Source: Sediminibacterium sp.
GTDB taxonomy: Bacteria > Bacteroidota > Bacteroidia > Chitinophagales > Chitinophagaceae
Assembly: GCA_030158665.1 (NCBI GenBank)
Contig: JAOASM010000011.1
Span: forward strand, 1-64,000
Direction of reading: 5' to 3'
DNA: 64,000 nucleotides
Made by a program: the position numbers and the translations under genes. Numbering within the stretch: position 1 is the stretch's first letter; every line of letters begins with the position of its first letter. Under the pieces are notes generated by a model. That model searched no databases, was not told the origin of the DNA, and was given only the letters and a program-made list of their open reading frames with translations. Below, in pieces: positions 1 through 9,368 of this stretch.

Positions 1-1404
1 GAAGTACATGAAGCAATCCGTAAAGCTTGTATCGATTTAAGTATCGTTCCAATGATGTGTGGATCTTCATTCAAAAATAAAGGTGTACAAACTGCATTAG
101 ATGCGGTATGTCGTTATTTACCTTCTCCAGTAGATGTGGATGATACAGAAGGAACAGATCCTGATACAGGTGAAAAAATCTTCCGTAAGCCAAATGCAAA
201 AGAACCATTTGCTGCATTGGCATTCAAAATTATGACAGATCCATTCGTAGGACGTTTGGCGTTCTTCAGATGTTATTCTGGTCACTTAGATGCGGGTTCT
301 TATGTAAGAAACGTACGTAGTGGTAAGAATGAGCGTATCTCTCGTATCATGAAAATGTTCGCGAACAAACAAAACCCAATCGATTTTATCGAGGCAGGTG
401 ATATCGCAGCAGCGGTTGGATTTAAAGAGATCAAAACAGGAGATACATTATGTGATGAGAATCACTTAATTGTTCTTGAGAATATGTTTATCCCAGAACC
501 AGTTATCTCTGTAGCTGTTGAGCCAAAAACTCAAGCAGACGTTGATAAAATGGGTATGGCTATTGCAAAATTAGTAGAGGAAGATCCTACCTTAAGAGTG
601 AAGACCGACGAAGATACTGGTCAAACTATTTTATCAGGTATGGGTGAATTACACTTAGAGATCATCGTTGACCGTATGCGTCGTGAGTTCAAAGTGGAAA
701 TCAACCAAGGTAATCCTCAGGTAGCTTATAAAGAAGCATTTGGAACTACTATTGAACACCGTGAAGTCTTGAAAAAGCAATCTGGTGGTCGTGGTAAGTT
801 CGCAGATATCCAATTCTCTATCGGACCTGCAGATGAGGAGTGGTTAGCAGCAAACCCTGATAAAAAATCTTTCCAATTTGTAAATGATTTATTTGGTGGA
901 TCTATCCCTAAAGAATTCGTTCCTGCAATCACGAAAGGTTTTGAGACCTCAATGTCAACAGGTGTTTTAGCTGGTTTCCCAGTAAACAACATGAAGGTTC
1001 GTGTATTTGATGGTTCTTACCATGATGTGGATTCTGATGCAATGTCATTTGAATTGTGTGCTAAAGCTGGTTTCAGAACTGCTGGTAAGAAAGCGAAGCC
1101 TACTTTACTTGAGCCAATCATGAAAGTAGAGGTAGTTACTCCAGATCAGTACATGGGAGATGTAACAGGTGACTTGAACCGTCGTCGTGGTATGTTAGAA
1201 GGTATGGACAGCCGCGGTAACTTACAAGTAATCAAGGCTAAAGTACCTTTGAGCGAAATGTTTGGATACGTAACACAATTACGTTCTTTGAGCTCTGGTC
1301 GTGCCACATCAACTATGGAGTTCAGTCACTATAACCCAGCACCAAACAATATTGCTGAGGAAGTAATGGCTAAAAACAAAGGTAAAGTGAAGGATGAAGA
1401 GTAA
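1..1404 (+). CDS. fusA: Elongation factor G (5'-truncated by window edge)
   Basis: GTPase that translocates tRNA and mRNA through the ribosome. The frame is open from base 1, so the gene starts upstream; 467 codons are visible and the GTPase G1-G4 motifs lie outside the window. What is seen covers the end of the G domain and domains II to V: a domain II segment around bases 265-310, the [10 protein letters not shown] motif at about 634-663, and the [13 protein letters not shown] segment of domain V near 1264-1302. The C-terminus is lysine-rich ([10 protein letters not shown]). It lies directly upstream of the S10 cluster, the common Bacteroidota order, but a strong terminator and a new promoter separate it from rpsJ. 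The internal ATG at base 52 is not the start, because EF-G sequence continues before it. Confidence 0.97.
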   Translation, partial: EVHEAIRKACIDLSIVPMMCGSSFKNKGVQTALDAVCRYLPSPVDVDDTEGTDPDTGEKIFRKPNAKEPFAALAFKIMTDPFVGRLAFFRCYSGHLDAGSYVRNVRSGKNERISRIMKMFANKQNPIDFIEAGDIAAAVGFKEIKTGDTLCDENHLIVLENMFIPEPVISVAVEPKTQADVDKMGMAIAKLVEEDPTLRVKTDEDTGQTILSGMGELHLEIIVDRMRREFKVEINQGNPQVAYKEAFGTTIEHREVLKKQSGGRGKFADIQFSIGPADEEWLAANPDKKSFQFVNDLFGGSIPKEFVPAITKGFETSMSTGVLAGFPVNNMKVRVFDGSYHDVDSDAMSFELCAKAGFRTAGKKAKPTLLEPIMKVEVVTPDQYMGDVTGDLNRRRGMLEGMDSRGNLQVIKAKVPLSEMFGYVTQLRSLSSGRATSTMEFSHYNPAPNNIAEEVMAKNKGKVKDEE

Positions 1405-1432
1405 TCAATTCCTTGATTTTCAATAAATTAGG

Positions 1433-1467
1433 AGCCCCCTCCAATCAAACGGAGGGGGCTTTCTTTT
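1433..1467 (+). terminator. Rho-independent terminator after fusA
   Basis: A perfect 10-bp GC-rich stem (AGCCCCCTCC at 1433-1442 with GGAGGGGGCT at 1451-1460) and an 8-base loop are followed by TTCTTTT. It ends the fusA transcript before the S10-cluster promoter. Confidence 0.9.
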
Positions 1468-1524
1468 GCTCAAAAGGGGAGCTGTAAATTATTTTGAAAA
1501 AAAATTAAAAAAAACACAATATTT

Positions 1525-1556
1525 CTTGAATGTTAGGTTACAACCCATTACCTTTG
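1525..1556 (+). promoter_or_regulatory. Bacteroidota-type promoter of the S10 cluster
   Basis: A CTTG -33 element (1525-1528) and TAccTTTG -7 element (1549-1556) are separated by 20 bases, matching the Bacteroidota sigma-ABfr consensus. The -7 element ends 30 bases before the rpsJ ATG. The same 30-base distance occurs at rpsA. Confidence 0.75.
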
Positions 1557-1586
1557 CATCCCCAAGATAATTTGGAAAAATAAGCT

Positions 1587-1892
1587 ATGTCTCAAAGAAT
1601 TAGAATAAAATTACAATCTTACGATCACAACTTAGTTGACAAGTCAGCTGAGAAAATCGTAAAAACAGTACGCAGTACAGGTGCAGTAGTTACAGGTCCT
1701 ATTCCTTTGCCTACACACAAACGCATTTTCACTGTGTTACGTTCACCGCACGTTAACAAGAAAAGTCGTGAGCAGTTCCAATTAGCAACGCACAAGCGTT
1801 TATTGGATATCTACACTTCTTCTTCTAAAACAGTAGACGCCCTAAGTAAGTTAGACTTACCTTCAGGTGTTGAGGTAGAAATTAAAGCATAA
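1587..1892 (+). CDS. rpsJ: 30S ribosomal protein S10
   Basis: Small-subunit protein of the 30S head, also known as NusE in transcription antitermination. At 101 aa it has the normal length. The family signature [12 protein letters not shown] appears around residues 35-46, followed by the [12 protein letters not shown] segment. It is the first gene after the cluster promoter. Unlike the tightly packed genes downstream, it is followed by 250 bases of structured non-coding sequence before rplC. Confidence 0.98.
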   Translation: MSQRIRIKLQSYDHNLVDKSAEKIVKTVRSTGAVVTGPIPLPTHKRIFTVLRSPHVNKKSREQFQLATHKRLLDIYTSSSKTVDALSKLDLPSGVEVEIKA

Positions 1893-2142
1893 GTACTTTA
1901 TAATTACCATCTCCCAATCGCTGCCCATTATGCAGTAGTCGAGAAAGGAGCGCTGGTTTGATCAAAGTAAAATATAAACAGGCCCTTCGAGGTTTGTTTA
2001 CTTCCGGTACTTCCCCTCTCATAATTGAGAAACAAAGGAAAAGGTCGGCAGCAAACAGGGATTGAATCCGAGCTACTACTAAAAGGTAGCATCATCATCG
2101 GATGTCCTCAGAACCAAGAGCGGGGCATAAACCGCAAAACAG
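1893..2142 (+). promoter_or_regulatory. Candidate structured RNA leader between rpsJ and rplC
   Basis: This 250-base gap holds several hairpins that can be read directly. AAACAGGCC (1976-1984) pairs with GGTTTGTTT (1991-1999) using two G-U pairs, and outer AAGT/ACTT can extend it. TCTCA/TGAGA lies at 2017-2030. ATCCGA (2066-2071) pairs with TCGGAT (2098-2103) and encloses GCTAC/GTAGC. GCGG/CCGC lies at 2120-2135, ending 7 bases before the rplC ATG. Ribosomal operons commonly carry autoregulatory mRNA structures (for example L4 on the E. coli S10 leader); applying that here is inference. I cannot assign it to a named RNA family. Confidence 0.5.
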
Positions 2143-2760
2143 ATGAAAGGTATTATTGGAAAAAAAATTGGCATGACCAGCATCTTCGCCGAAGATGGAA
2201 AGCAAATCGCTTGCACCATTATCGAAGCTGGTCCTTGTACAGTCACTCAGGTTAAAACTCCTGAAGTAGACGGTTACAGCGCAGTGCAGTTAGCATTGGG
2301 CGACAAGAAAGAAAAGCATTCTACAAAGTCTGAAATTAATCACTACGCAAAAGCGCAGACTGCTCCCAAAAAATTCGTAAAAGAGTTCCGCAACTATGAT
2401 CTTGAAGCTGCACTAGGAACAACACTTACCTTAGACATGTTCTCTGAAGGAGATACTGTTGAAGTTGTTGGTACAACAAAAGGTAAAGGTTTCCAAGGTG
2501 TTGTTAAGCGTCATGGATTTAGTGGTGTGGGTGAAGCTACGCACGGCCAACACGACCGTTCTCGTGCTCCAGGTTCTATTGGTGGATCATCTTATCCAGC
2601 AAGAGTATTCAAGGGCATGCGCATGGCTGGTCGTATGGGTAACGATCGCGTTAAAACAAAAGGTTTAAAAGTATTAAAGTTATTCCCAGAGAAGAACTAC
2701 TTATTAGTAAGTGGATCAGTTCCTGGACATAATGGTTCAATCGTTTTAATCCAAAAGTAA
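2143..2760 (+). CDS. rplC: 50S ribosomal protein L3
   Basis: Large-subunit assembly protein whose central extension reaches toward the peptidyl-transferase centre. It has 205 aa, a normal length. The start [15 protein letters not shown] is the canonical L3 N-terminus and fixes the ATG at 2143. The signature [13 protein letters not shown] lies near residues 113-125, followed by the [15 protein letters not shown] loop. It is followed 20 bases later by rplD. The preceding 250 bases look like a regulatory leader. Confidence 0.98.
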   Translation: MKGIIGKKIGMTSIFAEDGKQIACTIIEAGPCTVTQVKTPEVDGYSAVQLALGDKKEKHSTKSEINHYAKAQTAPKKFVKEFRNYDLEAALGTTLTLDMFSEGDTVEVVGTTKGKGFQGVVKRHGFSGVGEATHGQHDRSRAPGSIGGSSYPARVFKGMRMAGRMGNDRVKTKGLKVLKLFPEKNYLLVSGSVPGHNGSIVLIQK

Positions 2761-2780
2761 TCACCACTTAATCGACAACA

Positions 2781-3416
2781 ATGCAATTAGAAGTAATAGA
2801 TATAAAAGGCAAAAAAACAGGCAGACAGGTAGAATTACCTGCTGAGATTTTTGGTGCTACACCAAATGATCACGTTATTTATTTAGCCGTAAAACAATAT
2901 TTAGCTGCACGCCGTTCAGGTACGCATAAAGTTAAAACTCGTGCGGAAGTACAAGGTGCTAGCAGAAAATTACACAAACAAAAAGGTACTGGTGGAGCTC
3001 GTAAGGGTAATATCCGTAACCCTTTGTACAAGGGTGGTGGTACCATCTTTGGACCAAAGCCTCACTCTTATGATTTCAAATTGAACCGTAAAGTGAAAGA
3101 TTTGGCTAAAATCTCTGCTTTATCTCACAAGGCGATTGATCAAGCAATCTTAGTTTTAGAAGACATCAAAATGTCTACTCCTAAAACAAAGGATATCACT
3201 GCAATCATGAACCAATTGAAATTAGAGAACAAAAAGACTTTAGTAATCTTACCTGAGTATGATGAAAACATCTACTTAAGTACACGTAATATTCCTAACG
3301 TAGCAAGTTCTTTATTATCTGACATCAATACTTACGACATCATGAATGCTGACGTATTAGTGATCACAGAAGGTGCTGCTAAAATCTTTAACGAAGAGGA
3401 AAAAGCAATTGCTTAA
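2781..3416 (+). CDS. rplD: 50S ribosomal protein L4
   Basis: Large-subunit protein lining the exit tunnel; in E. coli it also represses the S10 operon. It has 211 aa. The extended tunnel loop is clear around residues 70-100 (KQKGTGGARKGNIRNP, then FGPKPHSY). The C-terminal half has the usual alpha/beta fold with a DVLVITEGA strand. It lies 20 bases after rplC. If the upstream leader is autoregulatory, L4 is the first candidate ligand, but nothing in the sequence proves that. Confidence 0.98.
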   Translation: MQLEVIDIKGKKTGRQVELPAEIFGATPNDHVIYLAVKQYLAARRSGTHKVKTRAEVQGASRKLHKQKGTGGARKGNIRNPLYKGGGTIFGPKPHSYDFKLNRKVKDLAKISALSHKAIDQAILVLEDIKMSTPKTKDITAIMNQLKLENKKTLVILPEYDENIYLSTRNIPNVASSLLSDINTYDIMNADVLVITEGAAKIFNEEEKAIA

Positions 3417-3443
3417 TCCTTATAAGGTATAAAACTTATTATT

Positions 3444-3743
3444 ATGAAGTTGACTGAAATATTAATCAAACCAATCCTTACGGAGAAAGCAAATGCACAG
3501 CAAGAGAAATTGAGCCGTTATGCTTTCAAAGTAAACCGTCGTGCGAACAAATTAGAAATCAAAACTGCGGTTGAGCAATTTTATGGTGTAAACGTTGTAG
3601 ACGTAAACACTTTGGTTGTTCCAGGTAAAAGCAAGACTCGTTCAACTAAGTCTGGTATTATTTCTGGTGTTAAATCTGGATATAAGAAAGCATTAGTTAC
3701 AGTAGCGGAAGGTGAATCCATTGACCTTTACGCAAGTATATAA
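3444..3743 (+). CDS. rplW: 50S ribosomal protein L23
   Basis: Protein at the tunnel exit that docks trigger factor and the signal recognition particle. It is 99 aa. The N-terminus has the family pattern ILIKPILTEKA, and KVNRRANKLEIKTAVEQFYGV follows at about residues 29-49. The basic loop holding GKSKTRSTKSG is present. It lies 27 bases after rplD and 65 bases before rplB. Confidence 0.97.
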   Translation: MKLTEILIKPILTEKANAQQEKLSRYAFKVNRRANKLEIKTAVEQFYGVNVVDVNTLVVPGKSKTRSTKSGIISGVKSGYKKALVTVAEGESIDLYASI

Positions 3744-3808
3744 CAATAGCCCGCGAAGCTGAAAAATTCGTAAGACCTAAAAGTCTTTAAAAGAAAAAAC
3801 AAAACAAA

Positions 3809-4648
3809 ATGGCATTAAGAAAGTACAAACCGATTACAGCAGGTACCCGTTGGAGAATAGGTAACGCTTACGCTGAAATCACAACTAATAAACCTGAAAA
3901 GAGTTTGTTAGAACCGCAAAAGAAAACTGCAGGACGTAACTTCCAAGGTCGTCGTGCAATGCGTTACATGGGTGGTGGTCATAGACAACACTACCGTCTT
4001 ATCGATTTCAAAAGAAATAAGAAAGACATGGAAGCTAAAGTAGTTTCTGTTGAATATGATCCAAACAGAACTGCATTTATCGCATTAGTTCAATATACAG
4101 ACGGAGAGAAAAGATACATTATCTGTCCAAATGGTTTACAAGTAGGTGCTACTGTTATGTCTGGTGACAACGTTGTTCCAGAAGTTGGTAACGCATTGCC
4201 TATGAAGAGCATTCCATTGGGTACGATGATTCACAATATCGAAATGCAACCTGGTCAAGGTGGTAAATTGGTAAGAAGTGCTGGTACATCTGCTCAGTTA
4301 GCGAACAAGGAAACTGAATACGCTGTACTTAAAATGCCTTCTGGTGAATTAAGAAAAGTATTGATCAACTGTTTTGCAACTGTAGGTGTGGTTTCAAATA
4401 GCGACCATAACTTAGAAACAGCTGGTAAAGCAGGTAGAAACCGTTGGAAAGGCGTACGTCCTCGTGTAAGAGGTGTGGCTATGAACCCTGTGGATCACCC
4501 GATGGGTGGTGGTGAAGGTAGAGCGTCTGGTGGACATCCAAGAAGCAGAACTGGTAAGTATGCTAAAGGAGAGAAAACTAGAACAAGAGGAAAGGGTAGC
4601 GACAAGTTGATTATTCAACGTCGTGACGGTAAAAAATTGACAAAATAA
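3809..4648 (+). CDS. rplB: 50S ribosomal protein L2
   Basis: Large-subunit core protein needed for subunit association and peptidyl-transferase activity. It is 279 aa, close to the bacterial norm. The highly conserved [19 protein letters not shown] segment lies near residues 227-245 and contains the histidine (about 229) studied in E. coli. RNA-binding segments [18 protein letters not shown] and [11 protein letters not shown] are present. The basic tail ends [14 protein letters not shown]. The start is an ATG after an A-rich run with no Shine-Dalgarno sequence. Confidence 0.98.
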   Translation: MALRKYKPITAGTRWRIGNAYAEITTNKPEKSLLEPQKKTAGRNFQGRRAMRYMGGGHRQHYRLIDFKRNKKDMEAKVVSVEYDPNRTAFIALVQYTDGEKRYIICPNGLQVGATVMSGDNVVPEVGNALPMKSIPLGTMIHNIEMQPGQGGKLVRSAGTSAQLANKETEYAVLKMPSGELRKVLINCFATVGVVSNSDHNLETAGKAGRNRWKGVRPRVRGVAMNPVDHPMGGGEGRASGGHPRSRTGKYAKGEKTRTRGKGSDKLIIQRRDGKKLTK

Positions 4649-4674
4649 TTTAACAATCAAATTAACTCGTTACT

Positions 4675-4944
4675 ATGGGTCGTTCGATTAAAAAAGGTCC
4701 TTATATAGATCATAACCTTGAAGGAAAAGTAGAGGATATGAACGGAGGCAAAACTAAGAAAGGTGTAATCAAAACTTGGAGTCGTAGAAGTACAATCTCT
4801 CCAGATTTCGTAGGTCATACTTTCGCAGTACACAACGGAAATAAATTTATCCCAGTTTATGTTACCGAGTTCATGGTAGGTCATAAATTAGGTGAATTCT
4901 CTCCAACTAGAAACTTCAGAGGACACGCAGGATCAAAAAAGTAA
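4675..4944 (+). CDS. rpsS: 30S ribosomal protein S19
   Basis: 30S head protein that forms a complex with S13 and contacts the A-site finger. It is 89 aa. Signatures are the N-terminal [12 protein letters not shown], then [21 protein letters not shown] and the C-terminal [14 protein letters not shown]. It sits 26 bases after rplB and 49 bases before rplV, the usual order. Confidence 0.98.
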   Translation: MGRSIKKGPYIDHNLEGKVEDMNGGKTKKGVIKTWSRRSTISPDFVGHTFAVHNGNKFIPVYVTEFMVGHKLGEFSPTRNFRGHAGSKK

Positions 4945-4993
4945 ATCAACATTAAGGTTTGATCGTTAAGCTCAAACACTAAACAATAAAGAA

Positions 4994-5350
4994 ATGGAAG
5001 CAGTAGCTAAACTAAACAATTATCCCACAGGTCCACGTAAGATGCGTTTGATCGCAGACGTTATTCGTGGTATGGAAGTGGAAAAAGCATTGGCAATTTT
5101 GGATTTCCATCCACAACACAATGCAGTTCCATTAGCAAAGTTGTTAAAAAGTGCAATCAGTAACTGGGAGCAAAAAAACAATGGCGCTAGTGCAGCAGAT
5201 AGCAACTTAGTAGTTAAAACAGTTTTTGTAGACGGTGGTCGTACGTTAAAGCGTATGCGCCCAGCTCCACAAGGACGTGGCTACAGAGTTAGAAAGCGCA
5301 GCAATCACGTAACATTGATTGTAGATACTAAATCAGATTCAAAAAACTAA
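4994..5350 (+). CDS. rplV: 50S ribosomal protein L22
   Basis: Large-subunit protein whose beta-hairpin lines the exit tunnel opposite L4. It is 118 aa. The N-terminal part has [17 protein letters not shown]. The tunnel hairpin is recognisable as [20 protein letters not shown] near residues 85-104. It is followed 18 bases later by rpsC. Confidence 0.97.
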   Translation: MEAVAKLNNYPTGPRKMRLIADVIRGMEVEKALAILDFHPQHNAVPLAKLLKSAISNWEQKNNGASAADSNLVVKTVFVDGGRTLKRMRPAPQGRGYRVRKRSNHVTLIVDTKSDSKN

Positions 5351-5368
5351 ATATTCTAAACCATCACT

Positions 5369-6145
5369 ATGGGTCAGAAAGCAAATCCAATTGGTAACAG
5401 ATTAGGTATCATCCGCGGATGGGAAAGTAACTGGTATGGTAATAAAAAAGATTACGCTACTAAGTTAATAGAGGACCATAAAATCCGTACTTACTTAACT
5501 GCACGTATTAACAAGGGCGGTATCGCTCGTATCGTTATCGAACGTACATTAGGTAAGTTAATCGTAACGATTCACACGTCTAAACCAGGTATCATCATCG
5601 GAAAAGGTGGTGGTGAGGTAGATCGTATTAAAGAAGAGTTAAAGAAATTAACTGGCAAAGACGATGTTCAAATTAACATCCTTGAGATTCGTCGTCCAGA
5701 ATTAGATGCAACAATTGTTGGAGAAACAATTGCTCGTCAAATTGAAAATCGTATTAACTACAAGCGTGCTATTAAAATGGCGATTGCTTCTACCTTGAGA
5801 ATGGGTGCAGAAGGAATCAAAATCAAAGTAGGTGGTCGTATCGGAGGAGCAGAGATTGCTCGTTCTGAAGAGATCAAGCAAGGTAGAGTACCTTTACATA
5901 CTTTCAGAATGGACATCGACTATGCTAACGTGTTTGCGTTAACAGTGTACGGTAAAATCGGTATCAAAGTATGGATCTGTAAAGGTGAAGTTCTTGGAAA
6001 GCGTGATTTAAATCCTAACATCATTGGTGGTAAAGAAGGTGGCGAAAGAGCTGACTTCCGTGGTGGAGATCGTCGTGACGACCGTCGTGATGATAGAAAC
6101 AACGACCGTCGTGGACCAGGTGCAGGTGCTCCAAGAAAAAGATAA
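5369..6145 (+). CDS. rpsC: 30S ribosomal protein S3 with Asp/Arg-rich tail
   Basis: 30S protein at the mRNA entry channel. The KH domain is clear, with GXXG motif GKGG inside [16 protein letters not shown] near residues 72-87. The C-terminal S3 domain has [12 protein letters not shown]. At 258 aa it is somewhat longer than E. coli S3 (233 aa). The extra part is a low-complexity tail from about residue 225 made of repeated DRRDD units, then a Gly/Pro/Ala stretch and RKR. The tail DNA (about 6064-6120) reuses GA(C/T)CGTCGTGA units, suggesting growth by codon-level duplication. Such tails are seen in other Bacteroidota. Confidence 0.98.
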   Translation: MGQKANPIGNRLGIIRGWESNWYGNKKDYATKLIEDHKIRTYLTARINKGGIARIVIERTLGKLIVTIHTSKPGIIIGKGGGEVDRIKEELKKLTGKDDVQINILEIRRPELDATIVGETIARQIENRINYKRAIKMAIASTLRMGAEGIKIKVGGRIGGAEIARSEEIKQGRVPLHTFRMDIDYANVFALTVYGKIGIKVWICKGEVLGKRDLNPNIIGGKEGGERADFRGGDRRDDRRDDRNNDRRGPGAGAPRKR

Positions 6146-6176
6146 TTAATTAATTAAGAGATAACAATATAATAAG

Positions 6177-6590
6177 ATGTTACAGCCAAAAAGAAGTAAA
6201 CACAGAAAACAACAGAAAGGACGTATTCGCGAAGTAGCGAAGCGTGGAACTTCTATTGCTTTTGGTTCTTTTGCACTAAAATCATTAGATCCAATTTGGT
6301 TGACAAACAGACAAATTGAGTCTGCGCGTCAAGCGATGACACGTGCAATGAAGAGAGAAGGTAATGTATGGATTCGTGTTTTCCCAGATAAAATTATTAC
6401 TCGTAAGCCTGCAGAGGTGAGAATGGGTAAAGGTAAAGGTAACCCTGAATTCTGGGCTGCTGTGGTAGAACCAGGTCGTATCATTTTTGAAATTGATGGT
6501 GTTACACCAGAAGTTGCAAAAGAGGCGATGGGCTTAGCTGCACAGAAATTACCAATCAACACTAAGTTTGTTACAAGAAGAGATTTATAA
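6177..6590 (+). CDS. rplP: 50S ribosomal protein L16
   Basis: Protein at the A-site tRNA elbow of the large subunit. It is 137 aa. Seen are [16 protein letters not shown] at the start, then [16 protein letters not shown], the [20 protein letters not shown] segment, and the C-terminal KLPINTKFV. It lies 31 bases after rpsC and 43 bases before rpmC. Confidence 0.98.
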   Translation: MLQPKRSKHRKQQKGRIREVAKRGTSIAFGSFALKSLDPIWLTNRQIESARQAMTRAMKREGNVWIRVFPDKIITRKPAEVRMGKGKGNPEFWAAVVEPGRIIFEIDGVTPEVAKEAMGLAAQKLPINTKFVTRRDL

Positions 6591-6633
6591 TTGACTTGTA
6601 ATTAATAAGGATAACAAAAAAAAAGTATTTGCT

Positions 6634-6846
6634 ATGGCAAACAAGACATATGATTTTAACAAGGAATTAAAAGGTTTAAGCGCTGCGGACTTAACTGCCC
6701 GTATCACTGAAGATCAATTAAGACTTAAGAAATTAGAGTTCGCTCACGCTATTTCTCCTTTAGAGAATCCAATGAGCATCCGCGGACTTCGTAAAGACAT
6801 TGCCCGTTTAAAAACGGAATTAAAGAAAAAAGAGTTAGGTATCTAA
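6634..6846 (+). CDS. rpmC: 50S ribosomal protein L29
   Basis: Small two-helix protein near the tunnel exit that helps bind the signal recognition particle and trigger factor. It is 70 aa. The family pattern is clear: [21 protein letters not shown], then [18 protein letters not shown]. It lies between rplP and rpsQ; rpsQ follows 16 bases later. Confidence 0.96.
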   Translation: MANKTYDFNKELKGLSAADLTARITEDQLRLKKLEFAHAISPLENPMSIRGLRKDIARLKTELKKKELGI

Positions 6847-6862
6847 CCATAAATCAAAAACA

Positions 6863-7120
6863 ATGGTAGTAAGAAATTTACGTAAAACGAGAATTGGTGT
6901 TGTAACTAGTAACAAAATGAATAAAACCATTACTGTTGCTGTTGAAAGAAAAGTAAAACACCCTATCTACGGTAAGTTCGTGAAAAAAACAACAAAGTTC
7001 CACGCACATGACGAGAAAGACGAGTGTACAATGGGCGATATTGTTAAGATCATGGAAACTCGCCCGTTGAGTAAAACAAAACGTTGGAGATTGGTAGAAG
7101 TAGTGGAGAAAGCTAAATAA
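6863..7120 (+). CDS. rpsQ: 30S ribosomal protein S17
   Basis: OB-fold protein that binds helix 11 of 16S rRNA early in assembly. It is 85 aa. Diagnostic segments are [20 protein letters not shown] near the N-terminus, [20 protein letters not shown] in the middle, and [20 protein letters not shown] at the end. A 91-base gap follows, whose end repeats the AAAGCTAAATAA string that spans the rpsQ stop codon. Confidence 0.97.
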   Translation: MVVRNLRKTRIGVVTSNKMNKTITVAVERKVKHPIYGKFVKKTTKFHAHDEKDECTMGDIVKIMETRPLSKTKRWRLVEVVEKAK

Positions 7121-7211
7121 GCTTAACCCTAGCAAACCAAAAGAACTAAGTAATAAATCGTATTAACCCGAGTTCAAAAGAACAAGGAATAAAAGCTAAA
7201 AGCTAAATAAA

Positions 7212-7580
7212 ATGATTCAGCAAGAAAGTAGGCTCAATGTAGCTGATAATAGCGGCGCAAAAGAAGTACTTTGTATCAAGGTACTTGGTAATAGCGGACA
7301 AGACTTTGCAAAGATTGGTGATACAATCGTTGTAACTGTTAAGGATGCCATTCCTGCAGGCGGTATTAAGAAAGGTACTGTTTCAAAAGCAGTTATCGTT
7401 CGCACAAAAAACAAGTTGCGTAGAAAAGACGGTTCTTATATCCGTTTTGATGACAACGCTGTTGTATTGTTAAACAATTCAGAAGAGCCAAGAGGTACGC
7501 GTATCTTTGGACCAGTTGCTCGTGAATTGCGTGACAAAGGATACATGAAAATTGTTTCATTAGCACCAGAGGTGTTATAA
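7212..7580 (+). CDS. rplN: 50S ribosomal protein L14
   Basis: Large-subunit protein at the subunit interface, contacting L19 and 16S helix 14. It is 122 aa, exactly typical. Motifs are [19 protein letters not shown] at the start, [16 protein letters not shown], and the C-terminal [20 protein letters not shown]. rplX follows after 13 bases. Confidence 0.98.
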   Translation: MIQQESRLNVADNSGAKEVLCIKVLGNSGQDFAKIGDTIVVTVKDAIPAGGIKKGTVSKAVIVRTKNKLRRKDGSYIRFDDNAVVLLNNSEEPRGTRIFGPVARELRDKGYMKIVSLAPEVL

Positions 7581-7593
7581 AATATACATAATT

Positions 7594-7932
7594 ATGAATA
7601 ACAGATTCAAACCCAAATACAGCATCAAGAAAGGCGATAGCGTTGTAGTTATTGCTGGAGATGACAAGGACTTGAAAAAACCTCGCACAGTATTGGAAGT
7701 GAATGTAGAAAAAGGTCGTGTAATTGTTGAAGGTGTAGCCATCGCAACAAAGCACACTAAGCCTTCTGCTTCAAATACTAAAGGTGGTATCGTTAAAGTG
7801 GAAGCTTCTATCAACATTAGTAATGTAATGTTATGGGATGCTAAAACAAGCGCGCCAACTAAAGTGAAGCGTTCAAGAGAGACAGGTAAATTAGTAAGAA
7901 TTTCAAAAAAATCAGGGGAGGTAATTAAATAA
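7594..7932 (+). CDS. rplX: 50S ribosomal protein L24
   Basis: Assembly-initiator protein of the large subunit with an N-terminal KOW motif ([19 protein letters not shown], near residues 9-28). It is 112 aa. [21 protein letters not shown] and [17 protein letters not shown] are the conserved middle segments. Its stop codon overlaps the rplE start by one base (TAATG), implying coupled translation. Confidence 0.97.
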   Translation: MNNRFKPKYSIKKGDSVVVIAGDDKDLKKPRTVLEVNVEKGRVIVEGVAIATKHTKPSASNTKGGIVKVEASINISNVMLWDAKTSAPTKVKRSRETGKLVRISKKSGEVIK

Positions 7933-8507
7933 TGAGTACCGTAAAATACACTCCAAGATTAGCAGACAAGTACACTAAAGAAGTGATCCCTGCTTTATCT
8001 AAAAAGTTTGGTTACAAGTCTGTAATGCAAACTCCTAAGTTACAAAAAATTTGCATCAACCGTGGTGTGAATGGCGCAGTAAATGACAAGAAATTGGTAG
8101 ACATCGCTATCGATGAGCTAACAATGATCACTGGTCAAAAAGCTGTACCAACGCTTTCTAAGAAAGATATCTCAAACTTTAAATTACGTAAGGGTATGCC
8201 AATCGGCGCTCGTGTAACTTTAAGAGGTGAGAAGATGTATGAATTCTTGGATCGTTTAGTGGCTGTTTCTTTACCACGTGTACGTGATTTCAAAGGTATC
8301 AGTGACAAGGCTTTTGATGGCCGTGGAAACTATACATTAGGTATCACTGAGCAGATCATCTTCCCAGAAATCGATATCGATAAAGTAAATAAAATTACTG
8401 GTTTGGATATCACTTTTGTGACATCTGCTAACACCAATGAAGAAGCATACGAATTGTTGAAAGAATTAGGTATGCCTTTCAAAAACATTAAAAAAGATAA
8501 CAACTAA
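7932..8507 (+). CDS. rplE: 50S ribosomal protein L5
   Basis: 5S rRNA-binding protein of the central protuberance that contacts P-site tRNA. It is 191 aa, slightly longer than E. coli L5 (179 aa). Signatures are [19 protein letters not shown], the [20 protein letters not shown] segment, and [19 protein letters not shown]. The start overlaps the rplX stop by one base; rpsN follows 13 bases later. Confidence 0.98.
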   Translation: MSTVKYTPRLADKYTKEVIPALSKKFGYKSVMQTPKLQKICINRGVNGAVNDKKLVDIAIDELTMITGQKAVPTLSKKDISNFKLRKGMPIGARVTLRGEKMYEFLDRLVAVSLPRVRDFKGISDKAFDGRGNYTLGITEQIIFPEIDIDKVNKITGLDITFVTSANTNEEAYELLKELGMPFKNIKKDNN

Positions 8508-8520
8508 TTAAAATAGAATT

Positions 8521-8790
8521 ATGGCAAGAGAATCAGTCAAAGCTAGACAAAGAAAGCGCGAAGCAACTGTTAAGCAATTCGCTGAAAAGCGTGCTGCATT
8601 AAAAGCTGCTAATGATTATGCAGGATTAGATAAATTACCTAAGAATGCATCTCCAGTTCGTTTAAAGAACCGTTGTCAATTAACAGGTCGTCCAAAAGGA
8701 TATATGAGATACTTTGGTATTTCAAGAAATATGTTCCGCGATATGGCTTTGAACGGAATGATTCCAGGTGTGAAAAAAGCAAGCTGGTAA
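8521..8790 (+). CDS. rpsN: 30S ribosomal protein S14 (long, zinc-free type)
   Basis: 30S head protein. It is 89 aa and of the long form without the CXXC...CXXC zinc ribbon; only one cysteine is seen, in [14 protein letters not shown]. The C-terminus [20 protein letters not shown] is typical. It lies 13 bases after rplE, and rpsH follows after 76 bases. Confidence 0.97.
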   Translation: MARESVKARQRKREATVKQFAEKRAALKAANDYAGLDKLPKNASPVRLKNRCQLTGRPKGYMRYFGISRNMFRDMALNGMIPGVKKASW

Positions 8791-8866
8791 GATTTTCGAT
8801 TGATTTAAGTTCATTTATTTGAATACTGAAACAAACAACATTTAGAACTGATTTAAAATACTAATA

Positions 8867-9265
8867 ATGGTAACAGATCCAATAGCAGACTACTTAACAA
8901 GAATACGTAACGCCCAAATGGCTGGTCACCGTATCGTTGAGATCCCTGCATCTAATTTAAAAAAGCGTATCACTGAGATTTTATACAATCAAGGTTATAT
9001 CTTGAAGTACAAATTTGAAGATGATACAAAACAAGGATTGATTAAGATCGCCTTGAAGTATGATGTAAACTCAAAACAACCAGCTATCCGTTCTTTAGAG
9101 CGTATCAGCCGTCCAGGTTTACGTCACTACGCAAAGCCTGCTGATATCAAAAGAGTAAGCAATGGTTTAGGTATCGCTATCTTGTCAACTTCTAAAGGAG
9201 TGATGACAGATAAAGAAGCTAAAGCAAATAATGTAGGTGGTGAGGTATTATGTGCTATTGCTTAA
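8867..9265 (+). CDS. rpsH: 30S ribosomal protein S8
   Basis: 16S rRNA central-domain assembly protein; in E. coli it represses the spc operon through an mRNA site in rplE. It is 132 aa. The start [18 protein letters not shown] and the C-terminal [18 protein letters not shown] with GGEVLCAI are diagnostic. A 103-base gap with a hairpin separates it from rplF. Confidence 0.98.
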   Translation: MVTDPIADYLTRIRNAQMAGHRIVEIPASNLKKRITEILYNQGYILKYKFEDDTKQGLIKIALKYDVNSKQPAIRSLERISRPGLRHYAKPADIKRVSNGLGIAILSTSKGVMTDKEAKANNVGGEVLCAIA

Positions 9266-9295
9266 TAGACCATAATTCATAAAAATAATTTCATT

Positions 9296-9343
9296 ACTTA
9301 GTTTGCACTTAAGCCTTTTAGTCGGGGCTGAAAACAACTAAGT
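9296..9343 (+). promoter_or_regulatory. Intra-operon hairpin between rpsH and rplF
   Basis: ACTTAGTT (9296-9303) pairs perfectly with AACTAAGT (9336-9343), enclosing a smaller AGCC/GGCT hairpin (9312-9315 with 9326-9329). There is no immediate T-run, so it is not a standard terminator. It could affect RNA stability, processing or translation within the spc cluster. Function unknown. Confidence 0.35.
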
Positions 9344-9368
9344 TTCACAAAAAAATAAAAAATCGACT

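Noticed and set aside
2050..2100. tRNA-like segment (GGGATTGAATCC followed by a CTAC stem) in the rpsJ-rplC gap
   Set aside because: The arm geometry does not give a 5-bp/7-base T arm, and no matching acceptor, D or anticodon arms are found.
2025..2255. A 76-codon open frame before and inside rplC
   Set aside because: It overlaps the structured leader and the certain start of rplC in another frame and has no recognisable protein features.
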